From: Oceanicola sp.
GTDB taxonomy: Bacteria; Pseudomonadota; Alphaproteobacteria; Rhodobacterales; Rhodobacteraceae
DNA: 64,000 nt
NCBI GenBank assembly: GCA_022447275.1
Contig: JAKVBK010000004.1
Location: 62,001-126,000, forward strand
Direction of reading: 5' to 3'
Shown one piece after another: positions 8,419 to 15,454 of the stretch. A program made the position numbers and the translations under genes. Below the pieces are notes generated by a model that worked only from the letters and a program-made list of their open reading frames with translations, made no database searches and was not told where the DNA came from. How positions within the stretch are numbered: position 1 is the first letter of the stretch; each line of letters starts with the position of its first letter.

Positions 8419-9330
8419 TCAGTCGACGGGGGCGCCGTGCGCGGCGGTCCAGGTTGTGGCGGCCTTGATCCCGCCCAGAGGGAAGATGTGCACGTTCTCG
8501 ATGTTGAAATCGGGGTTGGCTGCCTTGTGCATCGCCAAGGTGGTCAGAAACTCCGTGGGTTCAAATGGCAGCAGCAGCTTGGTGACATCGCGGGCCCGCC
8601 GTTGCAGCACCCGCAAGGAGGGTCCGACACCGCAAGCAATCGCAAATTTGATCATGGTTTGCAGCTTGGCCGGGCCTGCCACGCCGATGTGGATCGGCAG
8701 GGTGATGCCCGCGGCCCTCAGGCTATCGGCCCAGGCGATCACGGGCTCTGCCTCAAAACAGAATTGTGTGGCCAGGGCCATTTCGGCGTCCGAGCTTTCG
8801 GAGAAAGTCTGTTTCCAGCGCAGAGCGGCCTCCACATTGGTCATCGAGCCATCGGGGTCGATATCCTTGTTGCCCTCAGGATGGCCTGCCACGTGGAGGC
8901 GTGTGAAACCCGCATCGCCAAAGGCGCCCGACTGCAAAAGTTGCATGGAGTCTGCAAACTCACCCTGCGGCGCATCAAGCCCCCCGGCCAACAACAGCGC
9001 AGAGGTTATGCCGGCCTCGCCCTGATAGCGGGCGATCCAATCACGCAGCGTGGCCGCGTCCTTGATGATGCGCGCCGGAAAATGCGGCATGACCTCGAAC
9101 CCGTCGCGGGCAAGACGTTGGGCGGTCTGCACCATGTCGTCGATCGGGGTGCCTTCGATATGGGCGATGTAAACCCGGGTGCCCTCAGGCAGGATGGCCT
9201 TGAAATCGTCGACCTTGGCAGCGGTGCGCGGCATCACTTCGATAGAGTAGCCGCGCAGGAAAGCGCCAAGCTCGGCCGGTGTTTCGGCGGGGCTGCTTTC
9301 GTCACGGGATCGGAAATTCAAAAGCGCCAT
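8419..9330 (-). CDS. Methylenetetrahydrofolate reductase homologue, divergent
   Basis: A 303-residue MetF-fold protein. Comparison from memory with E. coli MetF matches SIEVMP (residues 29-34) to SFEFFP, keeping the glutamate (E31). It also matches the HPEGNKD segment near 149 and ATQFCFE near 187. The ALRGD motif of MetF reads LLLAGG here (112-117), so the catalytic aspartate (Asp120 in E. coli) appears to be glycine. The protein may still reduce methylene-THF, may work in the methyl-THF oxidising direction, or may use another C1 folate. It lies 6 bp after the small PF13769-like gene and 108 bp before the methyltransferase, whose upstream gap holds an imperfect GC-rich hairpin (8365-8408). 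Confidence 0.82.
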   Translation of the reverse strand: MALLNFRSRDESSPAETPAELGAFLRGYSIEVMPRTAAKVDDFKAILPEGTRVYIAHIEGTPIDDMVQTAQRLARDGFEVMPHFPARIIKDAATLRDWIARYQGEAGITSALLLAGGLDAPQGEFADSMQLLQSGAFGDAGFTRLHVAGHPEGNKDIDPDGSMTNVEAALRWKQTFSESSDAEMALATQFCFEAEPVIAWADSLRAAGITLPIHIGVAGPAKLQTMIKFAIACGVGPSLRVLQRRARDVTKLLLPFEPTEFLTTLAMHKAANPDFNIENVHIFPLGGIKAATTWTAAHGAPVD

Positions 9331-9336
9331 GGCGCG

Positions 9337-9654
9337 TTACTCCTGCGCATTGGTGGCTGCTTGCCAGCCCATGTTGTTGATCAGAACCTTGAGAACCTCT
9401 GGCCCGAAATCGGCATCCAGTTGGGCGGCGCGCTCTGTGGCAGCTTGCTGGGGATCGCCCGCAACCTCACCTTCGCCCACCTTGCGCCATTCGGCCAGGT
9501 AGGCATCGCTGTCCTTGGCGCCGATTTTCATCGCACAGCGGTCAATTGCCTGCTCGAAGCGTTCTGGCAACGGCGCCTTTGCACCGCGCCGGCCCCGGCC
9601 AACGATCACCTGTGCAGGAATATCCCGCCAATACACAACCGTGAGCTCTGCCAT
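9337..9654 (-). CDS. Small PF13769-like protein (annotated 'virulence factor' in relatives), function unknown
   Basis: A 105-residue cytosolic protein starting MAELTVVYWRDIPAQV, with a basic stretch GRGRRGAKAPLP near residue 20 and FEQAIDRCAMKIG next to it. It resembles the small family usually named virulence factor in alphaproteobacterial genomes, a label with no biochemical support that I know of. The start at 9654 was chosen because a longer reading adds a low-complexity arginine-rich stretch unlike the family. It is first in the operon and 6 bp from the MetF-like gene, so a role in one-carbon metabolism is likelier than virulence. That is inference. Confidence 0.72.
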   Translation of the reverse strand: MAELTVVYWRDIPAQVIVGRGRRGAKAPLPERFEQAIDRCAMKIGAKDSDAYLAEWRKVGEGEVAGDPQQAATERAAQLDADFGPEVLKVLINNMGWQAATNAQE

Positions 9655-9974
9655 GGTCGATTCCCTCCCGTTCTCGCGCACCAGCGTTACGCGCTGTTGC
9701 CGCTCCAGCGGCGTCGTTTTTCGACGCAAAGCTGTACGCAAGCGACCTTGGCGCCCTGTGCGCACCCAACGCAGCAATTTCTAGAGCGCAAATGACAGCG
9801 TCGCCAGCCCGCGCAATCCTCAATGTTTTCATGAAAAACATGTGGCCTGCTTGAGGGCGAGCCGCGCATTTGCACGTGCCACGTGAAAACAACCGCGCAA
9901 GGCACCCGTCCTGCGCTTGCAACACGGCCCAGCGATGACTACCCTTAGAGGTAACTAGAGATAAGGAGGGCATC
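9655..9974. promoter_or_regulatory. Divergent control region between the one-carbon operon and the Ppx/GppA gene
   Basis: This 320-bp gap should hold both promoters. It contains the perfect 12-bp palindrome TTTTCATGAAAA (9826-9837), inside a near-perfect ATGTTTT/AAAACAT dyad. Two CACGTG hexamers follow at 9873-9878 and 9880-9885. A strong AAGGAGGG precedes the ppx start. I looked for a SAM or cobalamin riboswitch on the minus strand and did not recognise one. Confidence 0.5.
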
Positions 9975-11120
9975 ATGCCTCCTCGGCGTCCCGAAGGTGC
10001 GGGCGCCATCCCCGTAACGATCGGCGCCGCGCTGGATGACGCAGGCCCCGTTGCGGCCGAAGGTGACGCACCCCGTCTGCCTGGGTCCAAACAGCCCTAT
10101 GCGGCACTGGATCTGGGAACAAATTCCTGTCGCATGCTCGTGGCGCAACCACGTGGCAGCGGTTTTCAGGTGATCGACAGTTTTTCGAAATCTGTCCAGC
10201 TTGGCGCGGGCCTCTCTGCATCAGGGCGGCTTTCGCGCGGCTCAATGGCGCGCACGGTGCAGGCGCTCAGGATTTGCAAACGCAAGTTTCAGCGCCACGG
10301 CGTGGAACATATGCGCCTTGTGGCAACCGAGGCCTGCCGGCGGGCCCGCAATGCCGGTGAGTTCATCAACCATATCCGGCAGCAAACCGGACTTTCGCTG
10401 GAGATCATTCCCGCCCAGGAAGAGGCCCGTTTAGCTGTTATCAGTTGCTCTCCGCTCATTGGGCGGAGCACGGAACAGTTGCTGGTGGTGGATATTGGCG
10501 GCGGCTCCACGGAACTTGTCTGGCTGGATCTGTCGAACGTGCCTCCGGAAGGGCGGCGCCGGGCTTTGATGCGGATGCCGCGGGATTTCACCTCGAGGCC
10601 GCTTGGCGCAGGGGCGCATGTGGTCGACTGGATATCCGTTCCGCTTGGGGTGGCCACCCTGAAAGACATGTATGCAGATGTCGCCGACGATTCTGCGCGG
10701 TTTGCCCTGATGTCGTGCCACTTCGAAGAACAACTCGCGGAGTTTGCGCCGTATCAGACAAACCAGACCAAGGACGGGTTTCAGATCATAGGAACATCTG
10801 GCACGGTCACGACTGTTGCGGCATCTTTCCTGGGCCTCAAGCGATATGATCGCGCCAAGGTAGATGGTTTGGAGATGACCAGTGAACAGATTGACAGCGT
10901 GATCCGTGCCTATCTGCACCTGGGCGAGGCCGGGCGCCGGGCTGATCCGCGGATCGGGCGGGATCGCCAGTCGCTGATCATGTCGGGAGCGGCTATCCTA
11001 CAGGCGTTGTTACGTGTATGGCCTACCGATCGCCTGTCGGTCGCAGACCGGGGGCTGCGCGAGGGGCTGCTCTATGCCCAGATGTCAGCCGATGGTGTGC
11101 TGACCGATGACCCGCTTTAG
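9975..11120 (+). CDS. Ppx/GppA-family exopolyphosphatase or guanosine pentaphosphatase
   Basis: A 381-residue ASKHA-fold phosphatase. Nucleotide/phosphate motifs are [16 protein letters not shown] near residue 38 and [15 protein letters not shown] near residue 172. It is shorter than E. coli Ppx (about 510 residues) and lacks the C-terminal domains, as is usual for alphaproteobacterial members. It may cleave terminal phosphates from polyphosphate or convert pppGpp to ppGpp; sequence alone does not decide. The start is supported by AAGGAGGG six bases upstream. The rlmE gene follows after 10 bp, an arrangement common in alphaproteobacteria. Confidence 0.88.
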   Translation: MPPRRPEGAGAIPVTIGAALDDAGPVAAEGDAPRLPGSKQPYAALDLGTNSCRMLVAQPRGSGFQVIDSFSKSVQLGAGLSASGRLSRGSMARTVQALRICKRKFQRHGVEHMRLVATEACRRARNAGEFINHIRQQTGLSLEIIPAQEEARLAVISCSPLIGRSTEQLLVVDIGGGSTELVWLDLSNVPPEGRRRALMRMPRDFTSRPLGAGAHVVDWISVPLGVATLKDMYADVADDSARFALMSCHFEEQLAEFAPYQTNQTKDGFQIIGTSGTVTTVAASFLGLKRYDRAKVDGLEMTSEQIDSVIRAYLHLGEAGRRADPRIGRDRQSLIMSGAAILQALLRVWPTDRLSVADRGLREGLLYAQMSADGVLTDDPL

Positions 11121-11130
11121 GACTGAAACG

Positions 11131-11859
11131 ATGCCCAAGAAAAAATCAGGAAACACCTCCGGACGGGGTCAGCGTGATCTGAGAGTCAAGGTCAAGACGG
11201 CGCGGGGGCGGCGTCTGTCATCGACATTGTGGTTGGAGCGGCAGCTAAATGACCCCTATGTCGCGCGCGCAAAGAAAGATGGTTATCGCGGAAGAGCGGC
11301 TTACAAGATACTGGAAGTCGACGATAAATACAGATTTCTGGTGCCTGGCGCACGGGTTGTCGATCTGGGGTGCGCGCCCGGTGGTTGGTGCCAGGTCGCT
11401 GTGCCACGGGTCAACGCGCTCGGGGAAAAGCCGGGCAAGGCTGTGGGCCGTGTCATCGGGCTGGATTTGCGTGAAATCGAGCCGATCCCAGGAGCGGAAA
11501 TCCACGTGCTGGATTTCCTGTCCGAAGGGGCGGATGAGATCGTCAAGGGCTGGCTGGGCGGCAACGCCGACGTGGTGATGTCAGACATGGCCGCAGCCTC
11601 TTCGGGTCACAAGCAAACGGACCATCTCCGGATTATTGCGCTGTGCGAAGCGGCCGCCGAACTGGCCTTTGACGTGCTGGAGCCCGGTGGAACCTTCGTG
11701 GCCAAGGTGCTTGCCGGCGGGGCCGAGGACGGGCTGCAAAAACAGCTCAACAAACGCTTTGATAAGGTCGTGAATATGAAGCCGCCGGCGTCACGTTCAG
11801 ACAGTTCCGAAAAATTCGTGGTGGCCACAGGCTTTCGGGGCCCGGAAGAAGCGGACTGA
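11131..11859 (+). CDS. rlmE: 23S rRNA (uridine-2'-O-)-methyltransferase RlmE (FtsJ)
   Basis: A 242-residue SAM-dependent methyltransferase that modifies U2552 of 23S rRNA (E. coli numbering) in the A-loop. The SAM motif [15 protein letters not shown] is near residue 75. The aspartate of VVMSDMAA, the lysine of FVAKVL and the [10 protein letters not shown] ending supply the K-D-K-E type catalytic residues. The N-terminus is lysine/arginine-rich ([14 protein letters not shown]). The start at 11131 lies 10 bp after the ppx stop; an in-frame upstream start would overlap ppx and is less likely. Confidence 0.94.
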   Translation: MPKKKSGNTSGRGQRDLRVKVKTARGRRLSSTLWLERQLNDPYVARAKKDGYRGRAAYKILEVDDKYRFLVPGARVVDLGCAPGGWCQVAVPRVNALGEKPGKAVGRVIGLDLREIEPIPGAEIHVLDFLSEGADEIVKGWLGGNADVVMSDMAAASSGHKQTDHLRIIALCEAAAELAFDVLEPGGTFVAKVLAGGAEDGLQKQLNKRFDKVVNMKPPASRSDSSEKFVVATGFRGPEEAD

Positions 11860-12317
11860 TCTTGTGAAGGGCCTAGCCAAGGGTGTTTGGATGAAGCAGT
11901 CTCAAAACGGGGCGAGCAAACAAAGTAAATCACGTATTCTCTGAGTTGGCGCTTCTCATCACTGACCACGAGCACGCCAAACAAGGCTAACTTCCAAATC
12001 TTGAGATGACTGAATTTGGCTCACATTTAGTGACCGGTAGTGCATCCCGTTTCTCGAATTCCCAATTGACCGAGCGACGTAAATATTTGCCGAAAGCAAA
12101 AGCCCAAGTCTCCGTGTTATGGCAAGTAAGAGACGAATTCCGTGTATCTCGCCGCCTTCAAACCGTCTCAGTGTGAGGGTTTCCGATGGGCGAATTGTTG
12201 GGTTTACGCAAAAAGTCTCTTGGATTGTGTCGGTCGACTGAGCAGGTCGCCAGTCAACCACACTTTACTCCGTTCAGATCACAGAAACCGTTCGGCTTGT
12301 TGAAAAAGGGGCCGATC
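11860..12317. other. AT-richer 458-bp gap with no recognised gene
   Basis: The stretch between rlmE and the small lipoprotein gene is less GC-rich than its surroundings. Open frames in it, including a 100-codon frame on the minus strand, show no family resemblance and no good ribosome site. No terminator with a T-run was seen after rlmE. It may be the remnant of a lost gene, but nothing identifies it. Confidence 0.4.
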
Positions 12318-12596
12318 TTAATCAAATTCCACTTCATCGGGCGTGTCAATTTTGCAACTGTCTCCACACCCTGTTTCCGTCTCCTCGACGGTGTCCGTAT
12401 CACTTGAGGATGCAACCACACCAACGACAACAGCGGCGGCCAAAATGCAGACAGCAGGTTGCCGTTCGCAATATGTCAGTTGGGCCGCATCCAAATTACT
12501 CAAGTCCTGATTAACGGCTATCCCATTCACCTCGGCCAAGTTTGCGCAGCCTGCCAATAATCCGATGGCGGAAACGCTCATGAAGATTTTTTTCAT
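12318..12596 (-). CDS. Small hypothetical lipoprotein
   Basis: A 92-residue protein with a lipoprotein signal: MKK, a hydrophobic stretch, then LLAGC with the lipidated cysteine at residue 17. A second hydrophobic stretch (VCILAAAVVVGVVAS, about 47-61) follows. The tail is very acidic, with a CGDSC motif that could form a disulfide. The ATG at 12596 is preferred because GAGGGG lies eight bases upstream; a GTG two codons earlier overlaps that site less well. I do not recognise the family. It stands alone in AT-richer DNA between rlmE and the urea transporter. Confidence 0.65.
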   Translation of the reverse strand: MKKIFMSVSAIGLLAGCANLAEVNGIAVNQDLSNLDAAQLTYCERQPAVCILAAAVVVGVVASSSDTDTVEETETGCGDSCKIDTPDEVEFD

Positions 12597-12752
12597 ATCC
12601 ACACCCCTCGTTTAAGATAAACAGACGCTAGCAATGAAGGTTGCCTCGCAAAAGAACAAAATACATCCGTCAAAAACTGAAGGGCGGCGCGTACGTGTTT
12701 AAAGGCATTGAGCCTTCTGAAAGTTCGTTATTCCCAATAATTTGACGGGGGG

Positions 12753-13448
12753 CTACACGGAAACGGCTGCCAAGAGGCGCGCTCGATCCATGCTCTCTTT
12801 GCGGCCTTCTAGCGTGACCCGGCCACGTTCCAGGACGGTGAAACTGTCCGCAAGGCGCCAAGCAAATTCAAAATACTGTTCCACAAGCACGATGGCCATG
12901 CCGCCTTTTTCGCGCAGGTAGGCAATGACATCGCCGATCTGCTGAATGATGTTTGGCTGAATGCCTTCCGTGGGTTCATCGAGCAGCAAAAGCCTGGGTT
13001 TGGTGATCAGTGCCCGTGCGATTGCCAGCTGTTGCTGTTGGCCCCCGGACAGGTCGCCGCCACGACGCCCCAGAAACTGTTTCAGGATCGGGAAAAGCTC
13101 AAAGACTTCATCCGGGATGTAGCGCTCGGACTTAGGCAGGCAGGCAAAGCCTGTTTCGAGGTTCTCGCGCACGGTCAGAAGGGGAAAGATATCGCGCCCT
13201 TGCGGCACGTAGCCGATCCCTTTGCGGGCAAGGGCTTGCGCCGGAAGCGCGCCGAGCGCCTCATCTTCCAACCAGATTTCGCCGCCTGAGCGCGGATGCG
13301 TGCCAGAAACCGCCTTGAGCAGCGATGTTTTTCCTACGCCATTGGTGCCCATCACACAGGTCACCTCGCCAGCCGGGGCAACCAGATCAATACCAGAAAG
13401 GATCTGACTGCCGCCGTAGTGCAAGCTCAGGTCTTTTGTGCGCAGCAT
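12753..13448 (-). CDS. urtE: Urea ABC transporter ATP-binding protein UrtE
   Basis: A 231-residue LivF-like ATPase energising urea import with UrtABCD. Walker A is GTNGVGKTS near residue 34, the ABC signature LSGGQQQQLAIARAL near 133, Walker B LLLLDEPTEGIQP near 153. The GIQPNIIQQIGDVI wording after Walker B is typical of UrtE and distinguishes it from amino-acid LivF proteins. It is last in urtABCDE, 3 bp after urtD. No clear terminator follows in the 156-bp gap before the lipoprotein gene. Confidence 0.95.
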   Translation of the reverse strand: MLRTKDLSLHYGGSQILSGIDLVAPAGEVTCVMGTNGVGKTSLLKAVSGTHPRSGGEIWLEDEALGALPAQALARKGIGYVPQGRDIFPLLTVRENLETGFACLPKSERYIPDEVFELFPILKQFLGRRGGDLSGGQQQQLAIARALITKPRLLLLDEPTEGIQPNIIQQIGDVIAYLREKGGMAIVLVEQYFEFAWRLADSFTVLERGRVTLEGRKESMDRARLLAAVSV

Positions 13449-13451
13449 CTG

Positions 13452-14192
13452 CTATCTCCCCAGATACACGTCGATGACGTCTTGGTTTTTGGTCACATGG
13501 TCGATGGAGCCCTCCGCCAGCACTGCGCCCTCATGCAAAACCGTGACCTTGCAGTTCAGGCGCCGGACAAACTCCATGTCATGCTCCACCACTACCACTG
13601 CGCGCGTCTTTGCCGCTGCCACAAGGATTTCGGTGGTATGCTCCCGCTCTGCAGGCGTCATGCCAGCGGCAGGTTCGTCCACCAAAAGCAAGCGCGGTTC
13701 CTGTGCCAGCAGCATCCCAATCTCGAGCCACTGCTTCTGACCATGAGACAACTCCCCAGCCTTACGGCCCAACTGGGGCACCAAACCGATTTCATCTGCT
13801 AAGGCCTCAACCTTCTTTGCATCTTGTTCATCGGGCCTAAATCGAAGCACAGACAGCGGGTTGCGCGGCTTTTTTAAAGCCATCATCAGGTTGTCATAAA
13901 CGCTTTGATCCTCAAAGACCGTGGGTTTCTGGAACTTGCGGCCCACGCCAGCCTGCGCGATCTTGCTTTCAGACATGCGCAGGAGCGACTGGGATTTTTC
14001 GCCCCAAAGCACTGTGCCTTCGTCAGGACGCGTTTTGCCTGTGACGATATCCATGAAGGTTGTCTTTCCGGCGCCGTTCGGGCCGATCACGGCGCGCAGT
14101 TCCGTCGGGCCGATCGAAAAGCTGAGATTGTTGATCGCCTTGAACCCGTCGAATGCGACGGAGACACCGGACACCTCTAGAAGCTGGCTCAT
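13452..14192 (-). CDS. urtD: Urea ABC transporter ATP-binding protein UrtD
   Basis: A 246-residue LivG-like ATPase, partner of UrtE on the cytoplasmic face of the UrtB-UrtC channel. Walker A GPNGAGKTT is near residue 38, signature LSHGQKQWLEIGMLL near 148 (the H in LSHGQ is characteristic of UrtD), Walker B LLLVDEPAAGMTP near 168. Its start overlaps the urtC stop by 4 bp, so translation is probably coupled. Confidence 0.95.
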   Translation of the reverse strand: MSQLLEVSGVSVAFDGFKAINNLSFSIGPTELRAVIGPNGAGKTTFMDIVTGKTRPDEGTVLWGEKSQSLLRMSESKIAQAGVGRKFQKPTVFEDQSVYDNLMMALKKPRNPLSVLRFRPDEQDAKKVEALADEIGLVPQLGRKAGELSHGQKQWLEIGMLLAQEPRLLLVDEPAAGMTPAEREHTTEILVAAAKTRAVVVVEHDMEFVRRLNCKVTVLHEGAVLAEGSIDHVTKNQDVIDVYLGR

Positions 14193-15451
14193 GTCTCGGC
14201 CTCCTCTTCGCGCAGCGCTCCGGCGTCTGGGCCCAATGGTGCGCCGCGTCTGTTGGGGGCCTTGCGTTCAGAGATCAGATCAACAAGCCCACCCAAGCCT
14301 TTGGGCGCAAACAAGGTCACAAGGACAAAGCTCAGTCCTAGGAGGACGGTCCACCAGTCAACCCAAGAAATTGTATAAAATCCAAGGTTTAGATCGGGTG
14401 CCTGTCCGCCGGTGAAGTATGTCGACACCAAAGAGACGAAAGCCGCGCCAATGACGGCCCCATACAGACGGCCACGCCCGCCAATCGCCACCCAAACGGC
14501 AAGATATATAGAGGCGATGGGCGCCAGTTCCGCCGGATTGATGATGCCCGCCTGCGGATAATAGAGCGCCCCAGCGATGGCTGCGATGACTGCAGTGAAG
14601 GTGAACACAAACAGTTTGAAGCCTTCCACCGGGTAGCCAAGAAACCGCACCCGCGCCTCATCATCCCGGATCGCCCGCACCACCGATCCGAACTTGCCCG
14701 ATACCAGCCACGCAGACACGAGGTAACCTAGCGCCAAGGCAAGGGCGGAGGCCCAGAAGAACCAAAGCGATACAGTTGCTTGGGGGACCGTATCGAGGCC
14801 CGGCAAGTTTTGCAGGCCAGACAGCCCGTTATTGCCGCGCAGGCCGTTGTCATTCTGAAACAGCCACAAAGACAGTGCCAATGTCATTGCTTGCGTGAGG
14901 ATCGAAAGATAAACCCCTGTCACTCTTGAGCGAAACGCGAGCCATCCGAATACCAGGGCGATCAGGCCTGGCACCAGCACAACGGCCAGAAGTTGCAATG
15001 GCAAAGAGTGTGCAAAGGCCCAGATCGGTGGAAACTCCGAACTGCCGACCACGCCGAAAATCTGGGTGCCGATACCATCCCGTATTTCCTCTGCAGTGGG
15101 GGGGATGATCCCATTTGCGAGGCTTTCAGTTACGATAATCTCGGTCCGCGCATACATCAGCCACATGCCGATGGCGTATCCGCCAAGGCCAAAAAACGCC
15201 ATGTGACCCAAGCTGAGGATGCCGCAATAGCCCCACACCAAATCCATCGAGATGGCGACAAGACAAAGACACAAGGTTTTGCCCAGCGTCTTGAGGAAAG
15301 AGGTCGATACGGCGCCGTTGCCCATCGCTTCGCTGAGAAAGGTGACCGTCAGCGTGAACAGGGCCAATGCAGCGATGAACACCAGAACCGACGGATAGCG
15401 CAACGCAAACGGGCGGCGATTTGGAAGACCTGTCAAAGATACATCTGCCAT
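14189..15451 (-). CDS. urtC: Urea ABC transporter permease UrtC
   Basis: A 420-residue LivM-type inner-membrane permease with about ten hydrophobic segments, forming the urea channel with UrtB. Recognisable stretches are DLVWGYCGILSLGHMAFFGLGGYAIGM near residue 70 (segment split by short turns), RVTGVYLSILTQAMTLAL near 185, and FAPKGLGGLVDL near the end. The 35-residue cytoplasmic tail is charged. It starts 3 bp after the urtB stop, and its own stop overlaps urtD. Confidence 0.95.
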   Translation of the reverse strand: MADVSLTGLPNRRPFALRYPSVLVFIAALALFTLTVTFLSEAMGNGAVSTSFLKTLGKTLCLCLVAISMDLVWGYCGILSLGHMAFFGLGGYAIGMWLMYARTEIIVTESLANGIIPPTAEEIRDGIGTQIFGVVGSSEFPPIWAFAHSLPLQLLAVVLVPGLIALVFGWLAFRSRVTGVYLSILTQAMTLALSLWLFQNDNGLRGNNGLSGLQNLPGLDTVPQATVSLWFFWASALALALGYLVSAWLVSGKFGSVVRAIRDDEARVRFLGYPVEGFKLFVFTFTAVIAAIAGALYYPQAGIINPAELAPIASIYLAVWVAIGGRGRLYGAVIGAAFVSLVSTYFTGGQAPDLNLGFYTISWVDWWTVLLGLSFVLVTLFAPKGLGGLVDLISERKAPNRRGAPLGPDAGALREEEAET

Positions 15452-15454
15452 GGA

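Noticed and set aside
8326-9795. Plus-strand open frame of 489 codons opposite the MetF-like gene
   Set aside because: Antisense frame of well-conserved coding sequence; composition and lack of motifs mark it as spurious.
9655-9974. Possible SAM or cobalamin riboswitch before the one-carbon operon
   Set aside because: I compared the minus strand with the SAM-II and SAM/SAH core patterns I remember and found no match; the palindromes look like protein operators.
11959-12261. 100-codon minus-strand frame in the gap after rlmE
   Set aside because: No family resemblance, no ribosome site, and it sits in AT-richer non-coding DNA.
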